Counted from the first letter of the stretch, positions 16,969 to 26,409 are shown. The stretch is 64,000 nucleotides of DNA from Candidatus Calescibacterium sp. (GCA_025060505.1 JANXBU010000004.1:62001-126000); one strand, 5' to 3'. Translations and numbers: made by a program. The notes: generated from the sequence alone by a model not told the origin.

Positions 16969-18183
16969 ATGAAAAGAAAAAAAGAAACAAAGAAGCAAGT
17001 AAGGAAAAATAACGGGAAAAAAGTTGAATCTCGAAGAATAAAAAAAGAACAAGTAGAAGAAATAGAAAAGGGCGAAGAAAAAACAAACGGCTCCGGGGGC
17101 ATAGAAGATATACTCTCTCAGAAACTAAAACTCAAAAAGAGCCCGGATATTATCAAAAAAGGAAATCAGCAGTTGAAGGAGAATCTCTCCAAAACACCGT
17201 TTGCATACCTTCTGAAGGAAGTTTCTAAATATCCTTTGCTCAGTCCTGAAGAAGAGAGAAAGTTAGCTATAAGGTTCAAAAAGTATGGCGATAGAGAAGC
17301 TGCAAAAAGACTCGTTCTGGCAAACTTAAGATTTGTTATAAAAATCGCACTTGACTACAAAAACTGGGGAGTTCCCGTTGAAGATTTGGTTTCGGAAGGA
17401 ATTGTTGGGTTGCTTAACGCTATGAAAAAATTTGACCCGAACAAAGGTGTGAAGTTCATCTCATATGCTTCATATTGGATAAAAGCCTTTATACATAACT
17501 ACATTCTTTCTAACTTCTCAATAATAAAACTGGGAACAACTCAGGATGAAAGAAAAATATTTGCCAACATATTCAAAATAAGAGAAGAATCGTTTGAAGA
17601 AGATATAAAGGAGCAGGTCAAGAAACTCGGAGTTGATGAAGAGAAAATAAAGCTTATGTCATCTCGTGTAAGAGCAAGGGATATTTCTCTTGAAAATCCT
17701 CAGGATGAAGAAGGAAGTTTGAAGCTTGCAGACATACTGAAAGCCGATGAAAGCTACGAGCCAATAACAAGAGTTGAGCTTGAAGACTCCCGCGATTTTA
17801 TACAGTCCAGATTAAACGATGTATTCTTGCACCTGACATCTCAGGAAAGACAGGTGATTCAGCAGAGATACCTGAGTCCAAGACCGAAAACTCTGAAAGA
17901 ACTTTCAGATGAACTCAAAATATCAAAAGAGAGAATAAGACAAGTTGAAAAAAGAGCCTTTCAGAAACTCAGAACAATTCTTTCCAAATACGCGAAAACT
18001 TTCAGAATAGATATGCTCAAAGATAAAGTTAGAAGAAAGAGAAGAACAAAAGAAGAAATGGAACTCGCAAGAATGATTCAAGGGGAAATAAAGCAGAAAA
18101 AGAGAAGAAAAAGAAGATCAATAACAAAAATTGAACCTAAAACAACTGAATTTTTTGATCTAAAAGATAACCTAACAGAGTGA
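16969..18183 (+). CDS. RpoH-like alternative sigma-70 factor with basic tails
   Basis: The 404-residue protein contains sigma region 1.2/2 ('LLSPEEERKLAIRFKKYGDR', 'LRFVIKIALDYKNWGVPVED', 'LVSEGIVGLLNAMKKFDPNK', 'FISYASYWIKAFI'), region 3, and region 4 ('LTSQERQVIQQRYL', 'TLKELSDELKISKERIRQVE' helix-turn-helix). The 'IIKLGTTQDERKIFANIF' block matches the RpoH box position. It differs from ordinary RpoH (about 290 residues) by a lysine-rich N-terminal extension of about 75 residues and a strongly basic C-terminal tail of about 60 (RRKRRTKEE, KQKKRRKRRS). It probably directs RNA polymerase to stress or surface-structure promoters; the tails may add nucleic-acid contacts. It likely shares a transcript with hisC. 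Confidence 0.85.
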   Translation: MKRKKETKKQVRKNNGKKVESRRIKKEQVEEIEKGEEKTNGSGGIEDILSQKLKLKKSPDIIKKGNQQLKENLSKTPFAYLLKEVSKYPLLSPEEERKLAIRFKKYGDREAAKRLVLANLRFVIKIALDYKNWGVPVEDLVSEGIVGLLNAMKKFDPNKGVKFISYASYWIKAFIHNYILSNFSIIKLGTTQDERKIFANIFKIREESFEEDIKEQVKKLGVDEEKIKLMSSRVRARDISLENPQDEEGSLKLADILKADESYEPITRVELEDSRDFIQSRLNDVFLHLTSQERQVIQQRYLSPRPKTLKELSDELKISKERIRQVEKRAFQKLRTILSKYAKTFRIDMLKDKVRRKRRTKEEMELARMIQGEIKQKKRRKRRSITKIEPKTTEFFDLKDNLTE

Positions 18184-18382
18184 ATTTTTAAACTAAACCT
18201 ATCTTCACTGCATAGAAAATTCACTAAAAACTTTATCTCAAACCTGAAACTTTAACTCAAACTCATGTCACAAAGTTTAAATAATACAAATGTTCTGGAA
18301 GTTTTTAAATGAAAACTTTTAGAAAACTTTCAGGAATCAAAGCTTACATTCTAGATGATTTAAGAAATTTTAAGTATGAGTC

Positions 18383-18844
18383 CTATCTACTTGCAAAAAG
18401 TTCCAAACCCGCTATAATAGATATTATATACCCACCCATTGGTCCAAGATGTGCAGAAAAAGAAGGATTTATAAAACCAACTAACCTCAGAGGGACTATA
18501 TAAGTCCCAACTTTTAAACCAGATGAAAGAGCAAGGTTAGCATAATTTTTCTTTTCTCTAAATACTAAAGAAGGCCCGAGAGCTCCCAATATTGATGCGG
18601 AAAAGCTTTCTGAATCAAACCTCAGACCTATATCTGCAAGAAGTGAGAAAAGATTCAAAGATGGGAAGAAATTAAAGTTTGCTCCAACTGAGAAATTATC
18701 ATATTCAGACATACCGAGTCCAACAGAGATCGCGGCAGAGTTTTTTTTATCCCCGGCAATATCCTGATACGGGATAGCTAAACCAGCCGATCCGGAAAGA
18801 TAGAACTTATATGAGAGTATTAATGTTGCAAAGACTAAAACCAT
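18383..18844 (-). CDS. Small barrel-like envelope protein
   Basis: The 153-residue frame begins with a short hydrophobic segment (MVLVFATLILSYKFYLSGSA) that can serve as a signal peptide. It continues with alternating hydrophobic/polar strands rich in Gly, Ser and aromatic residues ('ISVGLGMSEYDNFSVGANFN', 'NLALSSGLKVGTYIVPLRLV'), the pattern of a small outer-membrane beta-barrel. I do not recognise the family. It starts 7 bp from the 3' end of tRNA-Tyr and could be read from the same transcript. The signal peptide is unusually short of positive charge, so a start further upstream may have been lost or be unusual. Confidence 0.5.
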   Translation of the reverse strand: MVLVFATLILSYKFYLSGSAGLAIPYQDIAGDKKNSAAISVGLGMSEYDNFSVGANFNFFPSLNLFSLLADIGLRFDSESFSASILGALGPSLVFREKKNYANLALSSGLKVGTYIVPLRLVGFINPSFSAHLGPMGGYIISIIAGLELFASR

Positions 18845-18851
18845 TTATAAG

Positions 18852-18939
18852 TGGTGGGGAGGGAGGGATTTGAACCCCCGTAGGCGCTGGGGCCACCCGG
18901 TTTACAGCCGGGCCCGATTGGCCGCTCCGGCACCTCCCC
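18852..18939 (-). tRNA. tRNA-Tyr (GTA)
   Basis: The reverse strand gives acceptor GGGGAGG pairing with CCTCCCC, an anticodon stem CCCGG/CCGGG around CTGTAAA (anticodon GTA), a long variable arm as in bacterial tRNA-Tyr, T-arm GGGGG-TTCAAAT-CCCTC, and an encoded ACCA end. It lies just downstream of yebC (1-bp gap). Confidence 0.95.
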
Positions 18940-18940
18940 T

Positions 18941-19702
18941 CTATGCAGTTGCCATAAATTTCTCCAACTCCTCATCTTCTATTTCAAAATTAGCCCAAAC
19001 CTTGTTTACATCATCATGTTCATCAAGAACCTCCATAAGCTTCAGAATGCTTTCCGCAACCTTCCCTGAAACCTTTACGGTATTCTTTGGTATGTATGTA
19101 ACCTCAGCAGATTCCCAACTAAAACCTGCATTATTCAATTTTTCTTTAAGAGCTTCAAAATTTTTTGGATCGCACATAACATATATGTTGTCTTTATCCT
19201 CATTTATATCATCAGCTCCGCTCTCTATCGCAGTATCTGTAAGCAAATCTTTTTTATCTCCAAGCACTCTTTTTGAGAAAGTTAAAACCCCCTTCATCTC
19301 GAACATCCAAGAAACTGAACCTGCTTCAGCAAGAGTTCCTCCATACTTAGAAAATATAGATCTTATCTGCGAAGAAGTTCTATTCCTATTATCTGTAATA
19401 GCAGAAATATACATCGCAATTCCGCCAGGACCATATCCTTCAAAGAGAACTTCGTCCATATTTTCACCTTCCGCGCCACCGGTTGCTTTCTTTATGGCTC
19501 TCTCAACATTGTCTTTTGGCATGTTCACTTCCTTTGCCATCTCCATCGCTAATCTCAATCGTGGATTATTATCTGGATTCGGTCCCCCTTGCTTAACGGC
19601 AACATATATCTCTCTCATTATTTTTGTAAAAATTTTTCCTCTCTTCTGATCCTGAGCAGCTTTCTTATGCTTTATATTATGCCATTTTGAGTGTCCTGCC
19701 AT
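18941..19702 (-). CDS. yebC: YebC/PmpR-family protein
   Basis: The 253-residue protein begins MAGHSKWHNIKHKKAAQDQK, the invariant YebC start, and continues with 'RAIKKATGGAEGENMDEVLF' and 'EGYGPGGIAMYISAITDNRN'. The family was long called a transcriptional regulator. Current work links YebC proteins to translation of proline-rich or otherwise stalling stretches. That is of interest here because FliF in this window has long polyproline runs; the connection is inference. It is followed immediately by tRNA-Tyr. No strong ribosome-binding site is seen before the ATG. Confidence 0.95.
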   Translation of the reverse strand: MAGHSKWHNIKHKKAAQDQKRGKIFTKIMREIYVAVKQGGPNPDNNPRLRLAMEMAKEVNMPKDNVERAIKKATGGAEGENMDEVLFEGYGPGGIAMYISAITDNRNRTSSQIRSIFSKYGGTLAEAGSVSWMFEMKGVLTFSKRVLGDKKDLLTDTAIESGADDINEDKDNIYVMCDPKNFEALKEKLNNAGFSWESAEVTYIPKNTVKVSGKVAESILKLMEVLDEHDDVNKVWANFEIEDEELEKFMATA

Positions 19703-19953
19703 ACTTTTACAATTTAATTAGCAAAAATTCAAAGCATCCAAAATCCGAGATTTTTTTGCAATTGCTCACACCTAATCATAAACCCAATCATAAAACTTTT
19801 CTTATACTCTCCTGAAACCTAAATTCGGAGAAGATTTTGCCAAAAATTAAACAAGTAAATGATCAGAAATCTGAAATAAATTGGAACGAAAAAGATTCGC
19901 AAATCTGTGTAGAACCGAGTATCCATACAAAAAACAAATAAAAGAACAATCCG

Positions 19954-22900
19954 CTACCTTGAGATATTTGAAGTACCGTCAGAATTAAGCCTTACCCTAT
20001 AAATCGTTCCATCTGCATCCTGCACCTCGCCACTCCCCGATCCATCCGGTAAAACCAAATATCTTCCTCTTATAAACCTTCCATCAAGAGTTACAAGATC
20101 AACACTGAAAGACATTGAACCATCCTCCTGAGAGTCTCCTTTAATCAAAAATGTTCCGTCCGCGCTCACAAATCTTCCAGACATTTCTGATTTACCGGTT
20201 CCTTTGTAATTGCTCACCTTCATCGTTCCCTCCAATCCCTTGTCAGTTCCCCTAATCTTCAAGTCAAATGATTGTTTGGTCGAGTCCTCAGCAAAATCAA
20301 AAACTTCAATATCTGTTTTCTTCTGATCATCACAACCGTATATTGAACAAGACCTGAAATCTGCCTTTGCCTTCTGCGAACATAAATTATAAGATGAACT
20401 TTTCCTATCTCCTCTTATGTATTCATATCCATCCTTCACCTTTTTTATACTTACAAATTCCCCTGTTTTTGCATTAACGATCTTCAAACAGTATCCCGCA
20501 ATCTCATCGGATTTATACTCTGGTGCTCCAAATAACAGGCCCTGACATTTATCAAAACCCTCACAGCTTCCATATCCTGAAAGAGAACAGTTCGACTTTA
20601 TGAACTTTTCTAAATCTTCTCCTTTTTGTGGGCAAGAATCTATCTTGCAAATACCGAGTTCCACATTACACCTTATTCCAGATGTAGCTTGTGAAACGTA
20701 GGTCACCGGTCTATCTATCAGAGATTCATCCACACTACAGTATGCAACCGCAGATGAGCCATCCGGCTTTATAATAGCTATGGTGATCCTACGAGATGTC
20801 CTGAAGTCACTTGGCAAAATAGATATAATGATTTCTTCCTTCTTATCGTTGTCAAAATCACCTCTCCAGCAGGTTTTTCCACCCTCAAGATAGCCTGAAT
20901 CCTGCCACTTGCATCCGGAAGGATTACAATCAAATGAGCATTCTTTTCCTTCGTAAAATTTGCAGTTACCTGCTTGACACTCTGATTTTCTTGCTCTGCC
21001 ATCTCTCTTTACAGCCACAGAATATCGCTGACCACCACAAGCTCCACTGATAATTTTACTCGGAACACCATCTGTTTCAAAATTGTTCTGCACACAAGAC
21101 TGGTAAGGTTCTCCAGCTTTACCGTTGCCAGTGTATGAACCAACATTTTTCATATCGCATGTAGAAATAATTGATTCAATGTATTCTATAGCTTGATCTA
21201 TCGAGTATCCAAAATCTTTACAAGAAGAAGCTGGGAACTTACATTTACCTTTTCCAACCTCAGCGGAGGACATATAATTGTAACACTGACCCTCACCGAA
21301 ACACATAGTAATCATAAGATAATTACCTTCCCCGTATATGTTTTTTCCAACCCAGATATCAATTGAAAATCCATCTTTCTGCTTGATATAAAAGCCATCA
21401 GGCTTTCCATCTTTGTTCCAGTCTATAAGGTAACAACTGTTGTAGTTATCCCATTTTACTCCGGAACCCTCGTAGTTGGTCTTGCAAGAAGATATAAGAT
21501 TTTTCAAATAATCCTGATTCCCACTACAAGCAAGATCCTTTATGAAACCCCTATCTATATTTGAGCAACTGTATTCAGCTATGGTACAATCCATTTTATT
21601 ATAGTAAGAGCAAGAGTCAACATATACTTTGCCCTCAGATATATCTACTTTGTACTCTCTCTCTTGAGAAGAGTACTTGTATGAGATCTCCGATTTTAAA
21701 GCATCATACGAACACTTATCACCAGAACTTATGTGAGTTATGTTGCAATCCTTTGTAATACTGTTCAGATAATTCTCGAACACATCACATCCTAGATTCT
21801 TTACAAATCTATCATCCATACCGGAACAAGAATATTTAGTGAAAACACAGCTACTGCCCTGATTAGAGCATGAAACCTCTTCTACTTTGCCCACAGCCAC
21901 ACTGATTCTCCTTCCACCACCAGCAGTAGAGTACCTGTAAGAAATCCCCGGATTCAAAGCGTCATACGAACAAACTTTTCCTTCCGGATATCCTGAACTA
22001 TAACTTCCACCCTCTATTGAGCAGTTTTGTGTAAGACTTCGTAAAAAAGAATTAATACTCTGATAGTCATACATATTTACACAGCTCAAATTTGGCATCG
22101 GCTTGCATCTTAATCTAACAGAAGCGTTTTTTGAACCAGAAATAAAGTTTATATCAATTTTACCCTGATCATGGTCAGCAGATAAAAACACATCACAAGT
22201 TACGGAAGAACTGAATATCTTTGAAAATTCACAAGATGGTAGGTTGGAAAACTTTATGAAATCTACTTTGCTATCTTGATTACTGTCAGATGATGAACAT
22301 ATGCCTCCCTGACAGTAGTTGTCTAATATAGATTCAAAATCGTCATCATATCTATGACAACTTATTTTTATCCATTCATGATCTGGGACCTGACAGATAC
22401 GTTCAATCAAGGTACACTGTGTATATCCTTGTCCAAAACAAAAACTTTCCCTAGCAGTTGTCCGGTTTATTGTAATATAGCGTGTCGCCGAAGAACCATA
22501 AACAGAGTATGAGACACTTTGAGCATCATTCTCAATCAAACAGTAATTCATAACTTCATCTGGATCAGTTTCAGTATTGGTATAACTCACATTTTCTACG
22601 GAACAGTAGTACAAGAGCCCTTGCAAAAATGACCAGAAATCTAGGTCATTGTGTTTTCCACAGCAGCAGTTGAGATTAGGCAATGAAGTACACAAAAGAG
22701 AAACAGATGCATAATCCACCCCAGATATGAAAACAACGTCAACCCTGTTGGAGCCAACAATAAATACAGATACGGTACAGCCTTGATGAAAATTATTCCT
22801 GAAATAGAACATGTAATGTGGATGATAGTAAAGTGCAGAAGTAACATATTTTGGGAAATTACAATGAAAACCAGACAGTTGAACAAAATTTACACTTTCA

Positions 22901-23079
22901 GGCTTTCCATCGTTGTTATAGTCGCATTCGCTACATTTTCCAATGGAAGAGCAACTACTTGCCTGCTTTTCTCCAAGTCTCGGAGCAGAAAGAAATGGAC
23001 AATAGCCTGATTGCGAAAGATAATTCAGTCTTGGCGCCGTTTGAGGCTGTATCCTTCCTGTAACCATTTGATCGCTCAA
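19954..23079 (-). CDS. Large cysteine-rich modular exported protein, novel
   Basis: The frame gives 1041 residues from a TTG start, preceded by GGAGG at 4 nt. I do not recognise a family. It is built from repeated modules of about 90-110 residues with regularly spaced Cys. Two neighbours are clearly related ('CSYDALNPGISYRYS' and 'CSYDALKSEISYKYS', each followed by 'GKV...SCS', 'YSC' and a 'F(V/I)K(N/D)L.C' segment). Other modules carry Asp-rich loops like calcium sites: DYNNDGKPE, DSNQDSKVD, DWNKDGKPD, DFDNDKKEE. The last 100 residues are a Cys-free Gly/Ser beta-repeat region ('GTMKVSNYKGTGKSEMSGRF', 'GRYLVLPDGSGSGEVQDADG'). So many Cys implies disulfides outside the cytoplasm, yet this frame has no signal peptide. 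The lipoprotein leader just upstream in another frame may be its true N terminus. Confidence 0.7.
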   Translation of the reverse strand: MSDQMVTGRIQPQTAPRLNYLSQSGYCPFLSAPRLGEKQASSCSSIGKCSECDYNNDGKPESVNFVQLSGFHCNFPKYVTSALYYHPHYMFYFRNNFHQGCTVSVFIVGSNRVDVVFISGVDYASVSLLCTSLPNLNCCCGKHNDLDFWSFLQGLLYYCSVENVSYTNTETDPDEVMNYCLIENDAQSVSYSVYGSSATRYITINRTTARESFCFGQGYTQCTLIERICQVPDHEWIKISCHRYDDDFESILDNYCQGGICSSSDSNQDSKVDFIKFSNLPSCEFSKIFSSSVTCDVFLSADHDQGKIDINFISGSKNASVRLRCKPMPNLSCVNMYDYQSINSFLRSLTQNCSIEGGSYSSGYPEGKVCSYDALNPGISYRYSTAGGGRRISVAVGKVEEVSCSNQGSSCVFTKYSCSGMDDRFVKNLGCDVFENYLNSITKDCNITHISSGDKCSYDALKSEISYKYSSQEREYKVDISEGKVYVDSCSYYNKMDCTIAEYSCSNIDRGFIKDLACSGNQDYLKNLISSCKTNYEGSGVKWDNYNSCYLIDWNKDGKPDGFYIKQKDGFSIDIWVGKNIYGEGNYLMITMCFGEGQCYNYMSSAEVGKGKCKFPASSCKDFGYSIDQAIEYIESIISTCDMKNVGSYTGNGKAGEPYQSCVQNNFETDGVPSKIISGACGGQRYSVAVKRDGRARKSECQAGNCKFYEGKECSFDCNPSGCKWQDSGYLEGGKTCWRGDFDNDKKEEIIISILPSDFRTSRRITIAIIKPDGSSAVAYCSVDESLIDRPVTYVSQATSGIRCNVELGICKIDSCPQKGEDLEKFIKSNCSLSGYGSCEGFDKCQGLLFGAPEYKSDEIAGYCLKIVNAKTGEFVSIKKVKDGYEYIRGDRKSSSYNLCSQKAKADFRSCSIYGCDDQKKTDIEVFDFAEDSTKQSFDLKIRGTDKGLEGTMKVSNYKGTGKSEMSGRFVSADGTFLIKGDSQEDGSMSFSVDLVTLDGRFIRGRYLVLPDGSGSGEVQDADGTIYRVRLNSDGTSNISR

Positions 23080-23110
23080 ACCACCTCCAGAGTAAACATG
23101 TTGAAAAACA

Positions 23111-23305
23111 TTACCATATGACCTTAGTCTGCTTTATAGCCGATGTCGTATACTTCACAGAATCTAGAACGGAAAGAGCTGTTTTTAACGCACTGGTAGA
23201 GGAATCAACAGATTTGTTTGTTATATCACCTTTCTTATCCGTTCTACAAGCTAAAATAAATAAAACCGCAACCCCAAGAGATATTCTTGATACTATCCTA
23301 AACAT
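23111..23305 (-). CDS. Lipoprotein leader, probably the N terminus of the cysteine-rich protein
   Basis: I start it at 23305 (MFRIVSRISLGVAVLFILAC), because AGGAGG lies 9 nt ahead of this ATG but directly touches the track's ATG at 23314. The lipobox is FILAC. The remaining 45 residues are polar (Ser/Thr/Lys-rich) with no fold. Its stop lies 31 bp before the TTG of the 1041-residue frame. That downstream frame is open back to 23134, reading 'SRLRSYGNVFQHVYSGGG' into the large protein, so the two frames overlap. Removing one base in the ATAAAGCAGACT region would fuse them into a lipoprotein of about 1115 residues. The alternatives are a separate small lipoprotein or a frameshifted single gene; I favour the latter. 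Confidence 0.6.
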   Translation of the reverse strand: MFRIVSRISLGVAVLFILACRTDKKGDITNKSVDSSTSALKTALSVLDSVKYTTSAIKQTKVIW

Positions 23306-23527
23306 AATCTTCATCCTCCTCTTTCAATGCCGAAGGATTATGTTTAGAGAAAATGGTACTATTGCCTAACACCACTCCTCCAACATAATTCTTCAACACC
23401 TAAGTATCCCTCTCTGCATTGATTTTATCTTAATATTTTTTTCTAAAAACAAGAAAATCTTTCAACAAAACATTTTTTTATCAGTTAAACTAAAATTGAA
23501 AGTATAGAAATAAGGAGGAGTAAAGAT

Positions 23528-23566
23528 ATGAATACAGTTCAGAGGGATAGATATACAAAAAAATAA
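23528..23566 (+). other. 12-codon leader frame with strong ribosome-binding site; likely true start of the M19 gene
   Basis: AAGGAGGAG lies 7 nt before an ATG at 23528. The frame reads MNTVQRDRYTKK and stops at TAA, which overlaps the ATG of the large gene (TAATG). The stop follows a run of seven A. With eight A the frame would continue as KKIMAFFLLLISSRAFA, a complete signal peptide with a basic n-region. Either this is a one-base homopolymer error or slippage site, or a translationally coupled leader peptide. Confidence 0.6.
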
Positions 23567-26409
23567 TGGCGTTTTTCTTGTTGTTGATCAGCTCAAGAGC
23601 TTTTGCTGAAGAGATATGCCCGGTTCCATCGACAGGTAGCATAGGAACAACAACTTTCTCAACATTCTTTGATTTTGGCTTCCGTTTTGATCCTGAAGAT
23701 ATAACCACAGCAGTTAAAGTGATAAATAGGACATCAAATAGCAGGGTTTCTCCAGCTCTCAGGGGTTGGGTTGATCTACATACTCATCCTATGGCTCACC
23801 TTGGCTTTGGACGCAGAGTATTCCATGGAGCTCCAGATGTTGACATTCTTATGCCGCACCCCCGGGGAGATTGTAAAGGATTATACAGACCAACAACTCC
23901 GGAACAGGCACTCCATAACTGCAATTATACACACGGCGGATGGGGATTTGATAACGGGTGTGGAAATCATATCCGCGCTATAGTAATTAACCACGCACTT
24001 GATAGCAAATTTCGCGAAGATTGGGGAGGTAGCGGTAATGTACACGGAGATCATCACCATCATGGTTTGAGCGAAGGACTTCCTTTTTGGCCTCATCATA
24101 GCTCAAAACTTCATCAGCAGATGTGGTGGGAATGGTTAAAGAGAGCAAGAGACGGAGGACTCAGAGTAATCGTAGCTCTTACGGTAAACAATGAGTTACT
24201 GGCAAGAATAACAAACGGCGATCCACCATTTGATGACAAATCTGTTGCAGATATGCAGATAGATGAAACTATAAGATTTGTAAGAAGACACCAAGATTTT
24301 ATGGAAATCGCCTACTCCGCCGCTGATCTAAGACGCATAGTGAGCCAGAACAAAATAGCAGTCATATTAGGTATGGAAGTAGATAAATGGGGAAACTTCG
24401 GAGCCGGAGTAGAGCCAACTGAAGAAGCTGTGGTTCAGGAAATAATAAGACTATATCGAAAAGGTGTAAGATACTTCTTCCCAGTGCATCTTATAGATAA
24501 CCCATTTTCTGGAACAGCACTATACAATTATCTGTTCGCCCTAGTCAATAAACGTCTAAATGGATACTGGCCAGAACTTGAATTAAGCGCAGATACGCGG
24601 ATCAACTTTAATTTTGGATCTGTTGGCGCGCTAGGTGCTATAGAACGATTTGCCGAAATAGGACAGTTCTTCCCTGGTCCGTATGGAGCTATCTCAAAAG
24701 CTATTATGGATACGGTCCGTGCCATTATTATAGGCCTTGAACACGCGCCCGGATGTGTTGAATGGCCATTTGAATGTGTCGTACCTGGAGCTGCTTTTTT
24801 TCCACATACATGTTGTCCTGAGCCTTTTGGTTTTCTAAAATGTTGTGCAGAGTACAGAGAGATAAAGAGAGTTCTTGAGGATCTTCCTCCACCTCACTAT
24901 ATAACTAGCGGAGGCGTGATAAACAGACGTGGGCTAAGCGATATAGGAAGAGTAGCTATATTTGAGATGATGAAGCTCGGTATGCTTATAGATATTGACC
25001 ACATGTCTCTGAAGGCTCAGCGAGATACAATTGCTTTCGTAAGAGGTTTCGGAGGCTACCCACTTATAATGGGACACAACAATATTATCAAACCAGAGTT
25101 AGGCAGAGAAAGAGATGCTCTCCCAGAGATTGTAAGAGAAATAAGCGAAATGGGCGGTATGTTCGGTATAGGAACCGTTCATTCTACCCCGGGGGAGTTT
25201 ATAAGGCGATTTAAAGCTGCTTGGGAGGCTATGGGGAGACGCGCAGTAGCTATAGGTTCAGATGTGAACGGCTTTGAAACACTACCACACCACGAACGTC
25301 CCAAAACCAGACAAAGCTCCCACGAATTCTATACAGATTTCTTTGCTACATATCCATACATCCTATCACCAGGTTTAACAGCAGCAAACGTTGAAGAATT
25401 CAAAAGACAATTCCCAGCAATTACAACAATAGACAGTACACCAACCGGTGCAAGACTTAACAGAAGAACCTTCAGTCCAAATATGTGGGACTACATAGCA
25501 GAAGGTGGAGTATCACATTATGGCCTTATGCCCGAATTTCTTTTTGATGTTTACCGACAAGGAAGAGAAGGAATGGAAGTAATAGAGGCTTTGATGAACT
25601 CAGCGGAATACCTTGCCCAAACATGGGAGACAGCAGAAAGAAGAGCAAGAGAAATTCTTGGAGTATCGGCGGAAGGAAGAGGCACAATCACTGTTAATCT
25701 ACCCCCAATAGAAAACCTATGCCCCTACGGAAATCCTAATCGGGGTGATAGAGAATTTGATGGTCACGGACCGAGAATTATAATGACAGTATCTGTTGAA
25801 GTCTACCCACGCGATAGAAGATATCTACAAGCTACTGTTCGCTTTAGAGCAGAAGAAACTACACACGACTGGTCTACCATACAGAAAGAATGGACAATAG
25901 ATACTTTTGGTCCTCCAGCACCACCTGGAACAGTTTATCATAGAGTCGTGGGCGAAAGCGGCAGCTCAATAGACGTAGTACTGCATGGACATAACTGCCG
26001 ACACGAAATTATTCCACGCTCCGGTCCAGTTGCAAAAATTATACTTGTTGGAGATACAATGGGAACCGATATTAATGAAGATCCAAACTGTGCCGATTGT
26101 GATGATACTCGAATTGTAAGAATTGAATTCAGACCAATACAAGTGGAAGTCGGTCCTCCGGGGGAAAGACCGTTTGAAGGTATGAGAACAAGAGATCGAT
26201 ATATGTACGGTCAGATAGATGGAGCAAACTCCGGAAACAATTCTGAGCAAAATTCCGAAAGCGGATTAGAAACTAGTTCATATGCGAATAAGAATTACGG
26301 TTGTTCTATATTCTCCTTTGGCTCTATATCATCTGCTATACTGTTTTCAATCATCATACTGTACATGCTAATGAGAAAAAGGAAAAGTATATTCAAGCAA
26401 AAAATATAG
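23566..26409 (+). CDS. Secreted M19-type membrane dipeptidase-like protein with GC-type C-terminal tail
   Basis: The frame gives 947 residues. It begins MAFFLLLISSRAFAEE, a signal peptide without its usual basic n-region (see the leader frame). The metal-binding start of an amidohydrolase/M19 barrel is 'WVDLHTHPMAHLGFG'. Later motifs are 'AVILGMEVDKWGNFG', 'VRYFFPVHLIDNPFSG', 'MLIDIDHMSLKAQRDTIAFV', 'YPLIMGHNNI' and 'AVAIGSDVNGFETLPHHERP', matching dipeptidase blocks in order. It is about twice the length of ordinary M19 enzymes, with an inserted Cys-rich segment ('GCVEWPFECVVPGAAFFPHT...CC') and a beta-rich domain after about 700. The C terminus is 'NYGCSIFSFGSISSAILF', a helix and MRKRKSIFKQKI, a Gly-Cys sorting-type tail. 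It probably hydrolyses small peptides or lactones at the surface. Confidence 0.75.
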   Translation: MAFFLLLISSRAFAEEICPVPSTGSIGTTTFSTFFDFGFRFDPEDITTAVKVINRTSNSRVSPALRGWVDLHTHPMAHLGFGRRVFHGAPDVDILMPHPRGDCKGLYRPTTPEQALHNCNYTHGGWGFDNGCGNHIRAIVINHALDSKFREDWGGSGNVHGDHHHHGLSEGLPFWPHHSSKLHQQMWWEWLKRARDGGLRVIVALTVNNELLARITNGDPPFDDKSVADMQIDETIRFVRRHQDFMEIAYSAADLRRIVSQNKIAVILGMEVDKWGNFGAGVEPTEEAVVQEIIRLYRKGVRYFFPVHLIDNPFSGTALYNYLFALVNKRLNGYWPELELSADTRINFNFGSVGALGAIERFAEIGQFFPGPYGAISKAIMDTVRAIIIGLEHAPGCVEWPFECVVPGAAFFPHTCCPEPFGFLKCCAEYREIKRVLEDLPPPHYITSGGVINRRGLSDIGRVAIFEMMKLGMLIDIDHMSLKAQRDTIAFVRGFGGYPLIMGHNNIIKPELGRERDALPEIVREISEMGGMFGIGTVHSTPGEFIRRFKAAWEAMGRRAVAIGSDVNGFETLPHHERPKTRQSSHEFYTDFFATYPYILSPGLTAANVEEFKRQFPAITTIDSTPTGARLNRRTFSPNMWDYIAEGGVSHYGLMPEFLFDVYRQGREGMEVIEALMNSAEYLAQTWETAERRAREILGVSAEGRGTITVNLPPIENLCPYGNPNRGDREFDGHGPRIIMTVSVEVYPRDRRYLQATVRFRAEETTHDWSTIQKEWTIDTFGPPAPPGTVYHRVVGESGSSIDVVLHGHNCRHEIIPRSGPVAKIILVGDTMGTDINEDPNCADCDDTRIVRIEFRPIQVEVGPPGERPFEGMRTRDRYMYGQIDGANSGNNSEQNSESGLETSSYANKNYGCSIFSFGSISSAILFSIIILYMLMRKRKSIFKQKI

